52,194 nucleotides of DNA from Psychroflexus curvus (GCF_020164585.1 NZ_JAIQZF010000010.1:1-52194), one strand, 5' to 3'; numbered from the stretch's first letter, positions 44,456-52,194 are shown. Notes: generated by a model not told the origin, from the sequence alone. A program made the numbers and translations.

Positions 44456-45730
44456 CTATGGTTTCACGACTTCGCCACCTTTCATGACGAAAATGACATT
44501 TCTAAGTGTAGAAATATTCTGGATTGGATTTTTTTCAACAGCAATAAGATCTGCCATTTTACCTTCCTCAATCGATCCATATAAATCCTCGACATTCAGT
44601 AGTTTTGCAGGAATCAAAGTCGCGGATTGTATAGCTTCCATTGCAGGCATCCCCACTTCTACCATATACCCAAATTCTTTAGCATTGTTTCCATGCTTGA
44701 ACACGCCGGCATCCGTACCAAACACAATATTGACTCCTTTTTTATAAGCTTTTTCAAAGGTATTTTGGAGTTTTGGACCAATAGCCTTTGCTTTAGGGAC
44801 TACCAAATCCGGATAATAACCTTCGATTTCAGCTAGCTCCGCAACACTTTTCCCTGCTGTGATGGTTGGCACAAGGTAAGTATCGTGTTTTATCATCAAC
44901 TCCATGGTTTCCTCAGACATCAGCGTTCCATGCTCAATGGTTTTGATGCCCGCTTTAATGGCGCGTTGCATGCCTTCATCGCCATGCGCATGGGCGGCGG
45001 TTAGCATACCATAATCATTGGCCGTTTCTACAATAGCTCTGATTTCATCTTCAAAAAACTGAGGATTCTGACCGCTTTTGGCCACACTCAGCACGCCTCC
45101 GGTAGCAGTGATTTTAATCACATCTGAGCCGTTTTTGTAACGTTGCCTCACGGCTTCTCTGGCTGCAGCTGTTCCATTAATCACCCCATCGGCTGGCCCG
45201 GGAGTTCCCATTAAATCTGCTTTGTACCCATTGGTTGGATCGGCGTGGCCTCCGGTAGTCGCAATAGATTTACCAGCAGAATAAATCCTTGGCCCCATCA
45301 CCAAACCCTTGTTGATTGCATCTCTTAAACTCGAATTGACACCCGTTCCCCCCAAATCTCTCACCGAGGTAAACCCCGCCATTAAGGTTGTCCTGGCGTG
45401 GCTTTGCGCTTCATAAGCCACATCGGCTTCATCTAGCGTAAAAGGTTTGATGTAATTGTCTTTAGACGTCTCTGATTCTAAGTGCACATGCATATCGAAT
45501 AAACCCGGAAGAACTGTTGAACTACTGAGGTCTATCAATTTCGAATTTTCGGGAACATCCACAAAACCATCTTTAACCTCAACAATACGGTCCTCTTCGA
45601 CAATGATGGTTTTTTCAGAAACCACTTCCCCTTTATTGACATCTACCAGATTTCCACAATAAATATAAGTTTGTTGAGCTGAAAGCGTTAGGTTCAGTAA
45701 TAATACGCTAAGGGCTAGTAGTGATTTCAT
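44456..45730 (-). CDS. Exported amidohydrolase (prolidase/imidazolonepropionase-like)
   Basis: A 424-aa metal-dependent hydrolase with a signal peptide (MKSLLALSVLLLNLTLSAQQ). Metal site I is LFDMHVHLES (HxH, about residues 79-84). Further ligands are seen in DVIKITATGGVLSV, TAAHAHGDEGMQRA, TIEHGT and FGTDAGVFKHG. This is the type annotated as amidohydrolase or Xaa-Pro dipeptidase-like in the urease superfamily. Many members split dipeptides or remove N-acyl groups; the substrate here is unknown. It is a single gene with its own short upstream region. Confidence 0.87.
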   Translation of the reverse strand: MKSLLALSVLLLNLTLSAQQTYIYCGNLVDVNKGEVVSEKTIIVEEDRIVEVKDGFVDVPENSKLIDLSSSTVLPGLFDMHVHLESETSKDNYIKPFTLDEADVAYEAQSHARTTLMAGFTSVRDLGGTGVNSSLRDAINKGLVMGPRIYSAGKSIATTGGHADPTNGYKADLMGTPGPADGVINGTAAAREAVRQRYKNGSDVIKITATGGVLSVAKSGQNPQFFEDEIRAIVETANDYGMLTAAHAHGDEGMQRAIKAGIKTIEHGTLMSEETMELMIKHDTYLVPTITAGKSVAELAEIEGYYPDLVVPKAKAIGPKLQNTFEKAYKKGVNIVFGTDAGVFKHGNNAKEFGYMVEVGMPAMEAIQSATLIPAKLLNVEDLYGSIEEGKMADLIAVEKNPIQNISTLRNVIFVMKGGEVVKP

Positions 45731-45842
45731 AGGAAGTTATATTTGGATTAAAAATAGGAAAATAAATCGATCCTGAACACAGTCGCAACAAATTAATGAC
45801 TGACTCACATAATCGACTAGCCATAAATCAGTTTTTTAAAAT

Positions 45843-45869
45843 AAAAAAGGCTATCAAATGACAGCCTTT
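45843..45869 (-). terminator. Terminator of the DUF2383 gene
   Basis: Stem AAAGGCT (45846-45852) with AGCCTTT (45863-45869). The 10-nt loop between can add TCA/TGA pairing. A T run follows on the minus strand. It lies 27 nt past the DUF2383 stop. Confidence 0.75.
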
Positions 45870-45895
45870 AACTTAAAATAGTGTGTTGGTAACAT

Positions 45896-46342
45896 TTAAG
45901 CAAAATCCTTAATGGTTTTCACATAGTCAAGAGCTGCTTGTACGCTGCTGCGGTGTTTTTCGAGTAGTGATCTGGTAGAAGCAGGAAGGTCGACTTCTTT
46001 CAAGATTTCATTGTAATCTTCCAAAGCCTTTTTTTCTCCTCTGATGGCTTCTTTCAGGACAACTTCATCACTATCGCTGGAAAATGTAGATTTAAGGTTC
46101 ATCCAAACGCGGTGGGCATCCCCCTTTAAACTTGTTCCTTTATCTGGCTTTTCGCCAAAAGATCTGATTTCTTCTTTAAGTTCATGTCCAAAATCATATC
46201 TATCGGTTGCCCGTTCCTTAAAGAAATTTTTGAGACTACTGCTTTTTACATTATCCTTGGCTGCTATGTATCCGGCTTCTGCATCGTAATTCTTTTCTAA
46301 TAGTTCGTTGAGTTTTTTAGAGACGTTTTCTGTATAATTCAT
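45896..46342 (-). CDS. DUF2383 (PA2169-type) four-helix-bundle protein
   Basis: A 148-aa all-helical protein, with two helix pairs of about 30 residues each. The first holds LNELLEKNYDAEAGYIAAKD and the third EVVLKEAIRGEKKALEDYNE. It matches the ferritin-like DUF2383 family, whose members are often induced by stress. The carboxylates (Glu, Asp) and few histidines could bind metal, but no activity is known. It is a single-gene unit ending in a terminator. Confidence 0.85.
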   Translation of the reverse strand: MNYTENVSKKLNELLEKNYDAEAGYIAAKDNVKSSSLKNFFKERATDRYDFGHELKEEIRSFGEKPDKGTSLKGDAHRVWMNLKSTFSSDSDEVVLKEAIRGEKKALEDYNEILKEVDLPASTRSLLEKHRSSVQAALDYVKTIKDFA

Positions 46343-46472
46343 AATGATTTTTTTAAAAATTATGCCTTAATATAACATATACATCGCTCAAATTCATCCT
46401 GGTTAACAGAATTTAACCCTTAGGTGAGTTATAAATAAACGGCCTGATGAACCTATAAAAACATCTCCGATA

Positions 46473-46892
46473 TCAATTCATAAATTCAATTCTAATCGTC
46501 GAATCTTCACTCAACAAAAACTTACACTTCGCAAATTTAGGTCTGCCAAAGGAAGTCATTTTTGAAGCACCAACGGGTTCCTTAGGAATTCCTAAAAAAT
46601 TGGTGTCGAGCTCAGCATTTCCATTCAAGTCCTGAAAAACAGAAACCGCGTACTCGCCTTGTGCTAAGCCTGTAAACCTAAACTCAGCTTTGGAGTCAAA
46701 ATTTTCGATTTTACCCGTTTGCAGAGCATCCTTATCTCCACTAGGGAAACTATTTTCATTGTCATGTAGAGAAAGGTATATCACCCCTTCACTTTTCTCT
46801 ATATCCTGAATACTCACCTTTAAACTGAGGTCCTGAGAAAATCCTGTAAAGCTCGCCATACTTACTAATACTGTGAATACAATTGTTTTCAT
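46473..46892 (-). CDS. DUF2141 secreted protein
   Basis: A 139-aa exported protein. The signal peptide is MKTIVFTVLVSMASFTGFSQ, which supports ATG 46892 rather than the earlier in-frame start. The rest fits the DUF2141 beta-sandwich: VSIQDIEKSEGVIYLSLHD, FTGLAQGEYAVSVFQDLNGN, LDTNFLGIPKEPVGASK and FGRPKFAKCKF. The function of the family is not known. Stands alone. Confidence 0.85.
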   Translation of the reverse strand: MKTIVFTVLVSMASFTGFSQDLSLKVSIQDIEKSEGVIYLSLHDNENSFPSGDKDALQTGKIENFDSKAEFRFTGLAQGEYAVSVFQDLNGNAELDTNFLGIPKEPVGASKMTSFGRPKFAKCKFLLSEDSTIRIEFMN

Positions 46893-47314
46893 GAGAATAT
46901 CGATTTTGGATCCAAAAAACCAAGGCATTACGGATGACTATTACCAGAGTAACCCTAACCTGCCTCGTCCTGGAATTTTATGTTGTTAACAATTTAAATC
47001 ATATGAGCTGTCTTTAAGTCCTATTTAAAAAAATATTCTGATCTGTAGAGGTGGTTTTATCGTTTTCGGAAATGATTTTAACGTAAATACTTTGAAATAG
47101 CAGTGTGGTATGCTTAAAAACCCGTAATTGTTAGGGTTTTATTTTAAAAACAAATCAACTCCAATGGTTTACAAAGCAACTTATAAGCCAAACGAATGAA
47201 AACATGATGTTTATACTCATGAATAAATGTTAATAAATTAGCAATATTTAAGAAAATAAAGCTATTATAGATAAAGAGACTTAACTTGGATATCGATTAC
47301 AAAACCAAGCCTTT
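46893..47314. other. Divergent intergenic region
   Basis: No gene seen. A hairpin AAAACCC (47117-47123) with GGGTTTT (47134-47140), then ATTTT, looks like a terminator on the plus strand, but no gene precedes it there. It may end a short untranslated RNA. Confidence 0.35.
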
Positions 47315-47821
47315 ATGAAAAAAATGAAATTACTATTCCTGTTTACATTTCTCACTTACGGAAGTATTTATGCACAATGGGAGAAAAAGCATTATGTCGA
47401 TGATTTTGGAGACAAAACTGACAAAACCTATGAGTCTTTTATGGTCACCGGTACATTTACAAACTCAGTGAGCACAGATCGGGATGCGGTTTTTGAGTTT
47501 ATCAAAAAAGAAAATGCCTTTAGAGTAAAAGTCTATGAGTTTGGGTATAATTTAGCTACATCATTAGAACATAGGACTGTAACAGTCAAAATAAAACAAC
47601 CCAACTGTAACGTTGTAACTATTAATGATGTTTCCTTTACCAAAAAAGGAAGCCTGTATTTTGATGAAGAAAATTTTACTGAGATAATGTCAGCCTTTTC
47701 GAGTTCCGGACAATACACGATGCTATTCAATAGAACCAGCGACCAGTCAACAAGTAGATATAGGCTAAATTTTAAATTGGAAGAATTGAATCCTCAAGAA
47801 AAAGCTATCAGTTCATTCTAG
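47315..47821 (+). CDS. Exported protein of unknown function
   Basis: A 168-aa protein. The signal peptide MKKMKLLFLFTFLTYGSIYAQ ends at a clear cleavage site; the second Met (residue 4) could also be the start. The mature part is beta-rich and begins WEKKHYVDDFGDKTDKTYES. I do not recognise a family. The FGDKTDKTYE start followed by VTGTFTNSVSTDRDAVFEF recalls small periplasmic proteins seen in flavobacteria. Downstream, 47822-48160 holds no gene. Confidence 0.7.
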   Translation: MKKMKLLFLFTFLTYGSIYAQWEKKHYVDDFGDKTDKTYESFMVTGTFTNSVSTDRDAVFEFIKKENAFRVKVYEFGYNLATSLEHRTVTVKIKQPNCNVVTINDVSFTKKGSLYFDEENFTEIMSAFSSSGQYTMLFNRTSDQSTSRYRLNFKLEELNPQEKAISSF

Positions 47822-48160
47822 GAGTTTTTTATCTAAAACTGCTTTAACCCTGAAAACCTTTTATATACGTTACAGTTGTGCTACTTTAGGTATGTAAAAC
47901 ATCTGTTTTTTCAAGCATTGTTTACTTTTCGAATGAATTCAGACATCAGCTTTTAATATCATGACTTGAAAATGTGTTTTGTAAGTCAACAGTTGCTTTA
48001 AGTCAAACTATTCCCTCAAATAAAACAAGAAACAGTTTCAGCAGTGATGCACACATGAAAAAGGGGCTTAAAAAATCTTAACCCGCATTGGATAGTAGCT
48101 CCTCAACTCCGATAGTTATCAGGAGAGCGAACTTTGGACTTTTCACAAATCCCACAAAAC

Positions 48161-48189
48161 AAAAAAGCCCGATACTTGCGTATCAGGCT
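48161..48189 (-). terminator. Terminator of tRNA-Asn
   Basis: Stem AGCCCGATAC (48166-48175) with GTATCAGGCT (48180-48189), one mismatch, and a 4-nt loop. A T run follows on the minus strand (48161-48166). It lies 8 nt past the tRNA 3' end. Confidence 0.8.
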
Positions 48190-48196
48190 CTTAATG

Positions 48197-48270
48197 CTCC
48201 CCCTCAAAGACTCGAACTTTGGACCCTCTGATTAACAGTCAGATGCTCTAACCAACTGAGCTAAGGGGGA
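48197..48270 (-). tRNA. tRNA-Asn (anticodon GTT)
   Basis: A 74-nt cloverleaf on the minus strand. The acceptor is TCCCCCT (48264-48270) with AGGGGGA (48198-48204), and the discriminator is G at 48197. The D arm TAGCTCAGTTGGTTAGAGC is seen. The anticodon stem-loop CTGACTGTTAATCAG gives GTT. The T arm holds GTTCGAGTC. CCA is not encoded. An exact promoter lies upstream and a terminator downstream, so it is a single-gene unit. Confidence 0.96.
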
Positions 48271-48306
48271 ATTTAGGTTATGCAAAAACTCTCGTGTTTT
48301 GCGGTT

Positions 48307-48336
48307 GCAAATATAAACCAATATTTAGTTTCACAA
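48307..48336 (-). promoter_or_regulatory. tRNA-Asn promoter
   Basis: Minus-strand TATATTTGC at 48307-48315 with TTG at 48334-48336 (18-nt gap). Confidence 0.65.
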
Positions 48337-48363
48337 AATATTTTCTGGAAAAAATATTAATTT

Positions 48364-49728
48364 TTAGCTGCCTGTCAGCCAGCGGTACACATCGTTACCA
48401 TTAGCAAACAAGACCAAAGCTATAAGTATAAAGAAACCAATCATTTGGGCGTATTCCATCACCTTTTCGTTGGGCTTCCGACCAGAAATCATTTCGTAAA
48501 GCAGAAACATCACATGTCCTCCATCCAAGGCTGGAATAGGAAGTATGTTCATAAACGCAAGAATGATAGAAATAAAAGCAGTTGTCGTCCAGAAGGCTTT
48601 CCAGTCCCAGGCCTCAGGAAACAAACTCCCTATCGCTCCAAAGCCACCAACTTGTGTGGCTCCTTTTTTGGTAAATACATATTTAAACTGGGCTGCATAA
48701 TCGTGAAGCGTCCAGTAGGCAAAATCAAAACCAGCCCCAATACTTTCTCCAAAACTGTAAGTCTTGGTCAGGATATCCTCTGCAGTAATCGACGAGGTAA
48801 AGACCCCTATATTACCGTCTTCGTTGGTAGAGATGCTCACCTTTCCAAACCCATCACCGCTCAATTCTTTATCAAGCCCAGGATTGGCTTCAGATGTGGA
48901 GTCATAAGTCAGCTCAACAGGCTGCCCCTGGCTGGCCTGGATTTTTTTTCTAAACTCATGCCAGTACTTTACTTTTTCGCCGTTAACCGAAGTAATCAAA
49001 TCTCCTTTTTTGAGACCTGCTTTTGCAGCTGGAGAATCTGCCAGCACACTGTCTATAAGAGGTTCTTTTACAGGAGAAAAAGGCTGCATGCTTCCAGACT
49101 GGAATAACTGCTGACCGATATCTTCCGGTAAAGCAATAGTTTCTGTAGTACCTGTTGGGTGTTGCACTTCTACAGTATTCACATCTCTTAGCAACAGGTA
49201 TTTATTGATGTCGATTTGGCTTTGCAGCGGTTCCCCGTCTACAGTTAAAATCTTATCACCATCCATAAAACCATAGTCTTTCATCACCTCAGCGGTTTCC
49301 AGCCCGTCATCAAATACTTTGGGAGACAGGTAGTTTTCACCATACACAAACAAAACCATCATATAGATCAAGAACCCCAGTACAATATTAACCGTCACCC
49401 CACCCAGCATGATGATGAGCCGCTGCCAGGTCGGTTTGCTACGAAACTCCCAGGGCTCGGGCGGTTTCGACATCTGTTCTTTATCCATGCTCTCGTCGAT
49501 CATACCCGAAATTTTGACATATCCCCCAAGTGGCAGCCAGCCAATTCCATAGACGGTGTCTCCTATTTTCTTTTTGAAAAGAGAAAACTTTACATCAAAA
49601 AACAAGTAAAATTTTTCAACTCTGGTATTGAAAAGTTTGGCTGGGATAAAGTGACCAAGCTCGTGTAAAACAATAAGTATAGACAAACTCAAAAGGAGCT
49701 GAATAGCTTTTATAAAAAATGGATCCAT
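48364..49728 (-). CDS. rseP: RIP metalloprotease RseP (site-2 protease)
   Basis: A 454-aa inner-membrane zinc protease that cuts within the membrane, for example anti-sigma factors and leftover signal peptides. The zinc site is HELGH (His22, Glu23, His26) in the first membrane helix, with the third ligand region LPIPALDGGHV near residue 393. There are two PDZ-like parts, about 125-190 and 220-300 (SVLADSPAAKAGLKKGDLIT). The C-terminal helix is present. Expected location and length fit. A -7 element TACTTTTGC lies on the minus strand at 49748-49756. Confidence 0.94.
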   Translation of the reverse strand: MDPFFIKAIQLLLSLSILIVLHELGHFIPAKLFNTRVEKFYLFFDVKFSLFKKKIGDTVYGIGWLPLGGYVKISGMIDESMDKEQMSKPPEPWEFRSKPTWQRLIIMLGGVTVNIVLGFLIYMMVLFVYGENYLSPKVFDDGLETAEVMKDYGFMDGDKILTVDGEPLQSQIDINKYLLLRDVNTVEVQHPTGTTETIALPEDIGQQLFQSGSMQPFSPVKEPLIDSVLADSPAAKAGLKKGDLITSVNGEKVKYWHEFRKKIQASQGQPVELTYDSTSEANPGLDKELSGDGFGKVSISTNEDGNIGVFTSSITAEDILTKTYSFGESIGAGFDFAYWTLHDYAAQFKYVFTKKGATQVGGFGAIGSLFPEAWDWKAFWTTTAFISIILAFMNILPIPALDGGHVMFLLYEMISGRKPNEKVMEYAQMIGFFILIALVLFANGNDVYRWLTGS

Positions 49729-49852
49729 TAATCAGTAATTTTCAACCGCAAAAGTAATCTTTTATCGGTGCATAAAAAATTTTTGACAAGCTACTGCTTA
49801 GACTTAACAAATAATTGTAACCCATGAGACTCTACAACATCCACATTCGGCT

Positions 49853-49860
49853 TATTTTTG
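49853..49860 (+). promoter_or_regulatory. Possible promoter of the SCO gene (-7 element only)
   Basis: TATTTTTG exactly matches TAnnTTTG, 17 nt before the start codon. No TTG lies at the expected -33 distance. The divergent rseP -7 element is 100 nt away. Confidence 0.4.
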
Positions 49861-49877
49861 CAGTATAAAAATTCAAA

Positions 49878-50558
49878 ATGCTTAAGTTTTTCGCTAAATA
49901 CAAGTTTTTTTTCGTGGTCATGCTCCTGCTTTCGGCAGTTATCATCACAGTCATTTACAATCAGTTGAAACCCACGCCTCAACTTCCCGTTTATCAGCCC
50001 AGCATGGTGACGGCCGAGCTCGTGGATACCACGGTTCAATACGTTAGAAAATACCATAAAGTGGATGATTTTAAGCTGGTGAATCAGAATGGAGATACCA
50101 TCACGCAGAAAGATTACGAGGACAAGATTTATGTGGCCGATTTCTTTTTTACGACCTGTCAAAGCATATGCATAGACATGGCCAAAAGCATGCAGACTTT
50201 GCAAAAAGAGTTTAAAACGGACGACGACATCAAGCTGCTGTCCCACTCCGTTACACCAGAAATTGACGATGTCGCCCAACTCAAATCCTATGCTTTGGAA
50301 AAAGACGTCATCGACAGCAAGTGGAATTTGGTCACAGGCGACAAAAAACAGATTTACAACCTGGCCCGAAAGGAGTATTTGGCTTCCAAAACCGAAGGCG
50401 ATGGCGGCAAATACGACCTTATCCATACCGAAAACTTCGTGCTGGTCGACAAGGAAAAACGCATCCGTGGTTTCTATGACGGCACTAATTCCAAGGAAAT
50501 CGAAAAGCTGATCAAGGATATCGATATCTTAAGGCTGGAGTACCTCCCTGAAGACTAA
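49878..50558 (+). CDS. SCO1/SenC-family copper chaperone
   Basis: A 226-aa membrane-anchored thioredoxin-fold protein that helps deliver copper to cytochrome c oxidase. One N-terminal membrane helix (about 9-28) anchors it. The copper-binding cysteines are Cys94 and Cys98 in FTTCQSICIDMA (CxxxC), and the histidine ligand is His183 in LIHTENFVLVD. It is divergent from rseP. No oxidase genes are near in the window. Confidence 0.9.
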   Translation: MLKFFAKYKFFFVVMLLLSAVIITVIYNQLKPTPQLPVYQPSMVTAELVDTTVQYVRKYHKVDDFKLVNQNGDTITQKDYEDKIYVADFFFTTCQSICIDMAKSMQTLQKEFKTDDDIKLLSHSVTPEIDDVAQLKSYALEKDVIDSKWNLVTGDKKQIYNLARKEYLASKTEGDGGKYDLIHTENFVLVDKEKRIRGFYDGTNSKEIEKLIKDIDILRLEYLPED

Positions 50559-50760
50559 ATTTTTCTTCTGACTTTGCCCCTGCCAAATTAAATGTTATAC
50601 GACAGTAAACTTTTACGGCGTAGTTAGCTTAAAAGTGAGCGTCCGTTGTCGAGAAAGATTCAAACCGTGAGTTAAAAATAAATAGCATCGTTCACCTGAA
50701 GCCGGGTGTTCTTAGGCTGGAGAAAACTTTGGGTAGTCAAAAAAATCAGATCTCACTCAG

Positions 50761-50794
50761 ACCTCACAGTCCCGAAGTTTTGGGACTGTGAGGT
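50761..50794. repeat. Perfect inverted repeat (possible terminator or dispersed palindrome)
   Basis: A 13-bp perfect stem, ACCTCACAGTCCC (50761-50773) with GGGACTGTGAGGT (50782-50794), and an 8-nt loop. It lies 200 nt past the SCO gene stop, with only a short T run. Confidence 0.6.
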
Positions 50795-50805
50795 TTGAGA
50801 CTGGT

Positions 50806-50951
50806 AGCTGGATATCGTTAAACTTAAAGCCAACACGTATAAACCTACCTCCGTTCCTTAAAAGCCAGGATCAGAATAAATCTTTAAGCACCACATTTTT
50901 ATTTGAGGTATTTACAATTATCCCTCCCCTCGGGGGAGGTTAGGAGGGGAA
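50806..50951. repeat. 146-bp direct repeat, copy 1
   Basis: It aligns without gaps to 51811-51956. The first 11 bases match, an 18-base part has diverged, and the rest, including ATAAATCTTTAAGCACCACA, is nearly identical (four or so small differences after 50840). It ends in one unit of a CCTCCCC/GGGGAGG palindrome. A degenerate second unit follows to about 50975. Confidence 0.85.
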
Positions 50952-50976
50952 TTACTCCTCCCCTTGAGGGTTCCGA

Positions 50977-50994
50977 TCCCGATAAATATCGGGA
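50977..50994. repeat. Short palindrome
   Basis: TCCCGATA (50977-50984), AA, TATCGGGA (50987-50994), a perfect hairpin next to the repeat copy. Confidence 0.6.
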
Positions 50995-51073
50995 CTATGG
51001 GAAAGGTGGGGCTTTTATAGTAGCCCTGAGATTGAAAACACTTTTCAGAATGCTCTGTCGGTTTTTTAATCAT

Positions 51074-51110
51074 AAAACCCTCCCTGTTTCCAAAACATGG
51101 AGGGTTTTTT
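51074..51110 (-). terminator. Strong bidirectional terminator
   Basis: Stem AAAACCCTCC (51074-51083) with GGAGGGTTTT (51099-51108). After one mismatch it continues as TGTTT/AAACA around a CCA loop. T runs lie on both sides. On the minus strand it lies 60 nt past the small membrane frame at 51170-51352, which supports that frame being transcribed. Confidence 0.75.
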
Positions 51111-51169
51111 CATTTGCTAAAAATGATTAAGCGTGTTTCCGGTTCAATCGTAGAGCCATTAATAAAATT

Positions 51170-51352
51170 TCACGATCTTTTCTTCCTTTGGATTAAAAGA
51201 TAAAACAAATAAAAAAAGGAGAAGACAACAATTGCTATGGCGAGATATTTAAAAAAGGGTGAATACACTTCCTGACTTTTATCCCACATATATTTTCCCC
51301 AGCTTAAGCAAGCCAATAAATATATTCCGATGAACTTTAAAAAATTTTTCAT
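51170..51352 (-). CDS. Possible small membrane protein (60 aa)
   Basis: A 60-aa frame with ATG 51352. Two hydrophobic parts are seen, residues about 4-18 (FLKFIGIYLLACLSW) and 34-54 (FKYLAIAIVVFSFFYLFYLL), with a polar turn and a basic end RKKRS. It has a plausible charge layout and a terminator after it. The family is not recognised. Confidence 0.45.
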   Translation of the reverse strand: MKNFLKFIGIYLLACLSWGKYMWDKSQEVYSPFFKYLAIAIVVFSFFYLFYLLIQRKKRS

Positions 51353-51477
51353 ATTATTTAGCGTTATCCTTTAAATTTTTTCCTGATTCGTCATATATCG
51401 CATCGCATCTGGAATCCCCTATATGATTAGAATTCCCTTATATATATTCAGACGTTATAATTCAGAAGTTATATCTC

Positions 51478-51576
51478 ATGAAAACCAATACATTTGCAAT
51501 CCACACTGAAGTATATGCGTTCATGCCTTTACGGGAGAAGCTTCTGCCTAGCAGGAGCTTTCTCTTTTTAAATTAA
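51478..51576 (+). ncRNA. Candidate small RNA or short leader with overlapping terminator
   Basis: An exact -7 element TACATTTGC (51489-51497) and a strong hairpin with T run (51535-51569) lie only about 40 nt apart, so a transcript of about 65-70 nt would start near 51503 and end near 51569. A 32-codon frame (ATG 51478 to TAA 51574-51576) covers the same bases, but its start lies before the predicted transcript. No proper -33 TTG is seen. Confidence 0.35.
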
Positions 51577-51810
51577 TTAACTATCTCATTAGCAGATGTT
51601 TAGGTTAATATAAAATTATTAAAAAAAATAAAACATATTAACCTGTTAAGTGTAAAAAATCAACAATATAGATAATCTTTGCACAATTTATTTTAAACTC
51701 TTACAATCTCAAAAGTCCTCAGGCATTATGCCGGCAAGCAGGAGAAACTGTTTAGCTGAAGTTGAATCTTAACACTCAGGACAATGGCATGAAGCTGACT
51801 TTTAGATCTA

Positions 51811-51956
51811 AGCTGGATATCATCACATGTTGAATTAATACGTATAAACCTGCATACGTTCCTTAAAAGGCAGGATCAGAATAAATCTTTAAGCACCACA
51901 TTTTTATTTGAGGTATTTACAATTATCCCTCCCCTTGGGGGAGGTTAGGTGGGGAA
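51811..51956. repeat. 146-bp direct repeat, copy 2
   Basis: Same length as copy 1 at 50806-50951, displaced by 1005 bp. Its last part is the first unit of the 34-bp tandem array. Confidence 0.85.
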
Positions 51957-52070
51957 CCATCCCTCCCCTTGGGGGAGGTTAGGTGGGGAACCATCCCTCC
52001 CCTTGGGGGAGGTTAGGTGGGGAACCATCCCTCCCCTCGGGGGAGGTTAGGTGGGGAATTATCACTCCCC
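51925..52070. repeat. 34-bp tandem repeat array
   Basis: Units begin at 51925, 51959, 51993 and 52027, with a partial one at 52061. Each has the palindrome CCTCCCC TTGG GGGAGG then TTAGGTGGGGAACC. The spacing is exactly 34 bp. The last unit has C for T in the centre, then decays. The rest of the window, to 52194, shows no gene. Confidence 0.9.
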
Positions 52071-52194
52071 TCGTATGTTTGATTTCATATAAATATAGAT
52101 TTATAAATTTAAAGAATCAATTATAAAGGGTCTCAATAAGAGTATGGTTCTTCCCTTGATAACAATTACGTATATCGCCCTTGAGATAATCACC

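Noticed and set aside
48100-48160. rRNA-like or riboswitch-like fragment upstream of the tRNA terminator
   Set aside because: Only a short imperfect palindrome (CTCCGATA/TATCAGGAG) is seen; nothing matches a known RNA.
49791-50426. 211-aa frame on the minus strand opposite the SCO gene
   Set aside because: The plus strand encodes a SCO protein with its CxxxC and His ligands; the minus frame shows no family feature.
50903-51130. 75-aa frame in the repeat region
   Set aside because: It starts with TTG in the direct repeat and runs through a palindrome and the terminator hairpin.
51925-52070. CRISPR array
   Set aside because: The units join with no unique spacers, and no cas gene is in the window.

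Overview
The window is about 52 kb of low-GC DNA from a member of the Bacteroidetes, almost certainly a flavobacterium (Flavobacteriaceae). Three things support this. It carries the gene set porU, porV and gldJ of type IX secretion (T9SS) and gliding. Several very large secreted proteins end in a T9SS sorting domain. The promoters read as TTG, then 17-21 nt, then TAnnTTTG, which is the Bacteroidetes form. Genus cannot be fixed from the sequence alone.

Layout. Bases 1-370 hold three tandem leftward promoters for something outside the window (an rRNA operon is my guess). Then come a UbiA-like membrane protein (-), gcvP (+), a membrane protein (+), and a trio of KAS III-like enzyme, methyltransferase-like protein and family 2 glycosyltransferase (+). 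These meet pafA-type phosphatase (-) tail to tail. An MlaE/MlaF lipid transporter pair (+) meets a leftward operon sprT-like, manC, DUF389. Further leftward genes are an M28 lipoprotein peptidase with an SDR, the pyruvate dehydrogenase genes pdhA-pdhC, cdd, and porU-porV. gldJ, murF, a MATE transporter, a VWA/AAA+ ATPase pair and a 58-aa membrane protein read rightward.

From 32 to 44 kb is an accessory block of giant secreted proteins (glycine-rich, thrombospondin type 3, PA14, LamG, T9SS sorting domain) and a short DNRLRE protein, all leftward. The largest gene, at 37386-44165, is split by one in-frame TAA. Upstream of the three transcription units in this block I find the same element: two AATTGC-type half-sites exactly 20 nt apart, at nearly the same distance from the start codon. 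This looks like a shared operator for a co-regulated surface-protein set and is the most interesting new observation.

From 44.4 kb on there are an amidohydrolase, a DUF2383 protein, a DUF2141 protein, a small exported protein, tRNA-Asn(GTT), rseP and a SCO-family copper chaperone. The last 1.6 kb has no large gene. It holds a 146-bp direct repeat, a 34-bp tandem repeat, strong hairpins, one possible 60-aa membrane protein and a candidate small RNA.

How the parts fit: PorU and PorV (sortase and shuttle), together with GldJ of the gliding/T9SS machinery, would process and attach the giant sorting-domain proteins made from the 32-44 kb block. The other genes are mostly core metabolism (glycine cleavage, pyruvate oxidation, GDP-mannose, peptidoglycan precursor synthesis) and envelope maintenance (Mla, RseP).
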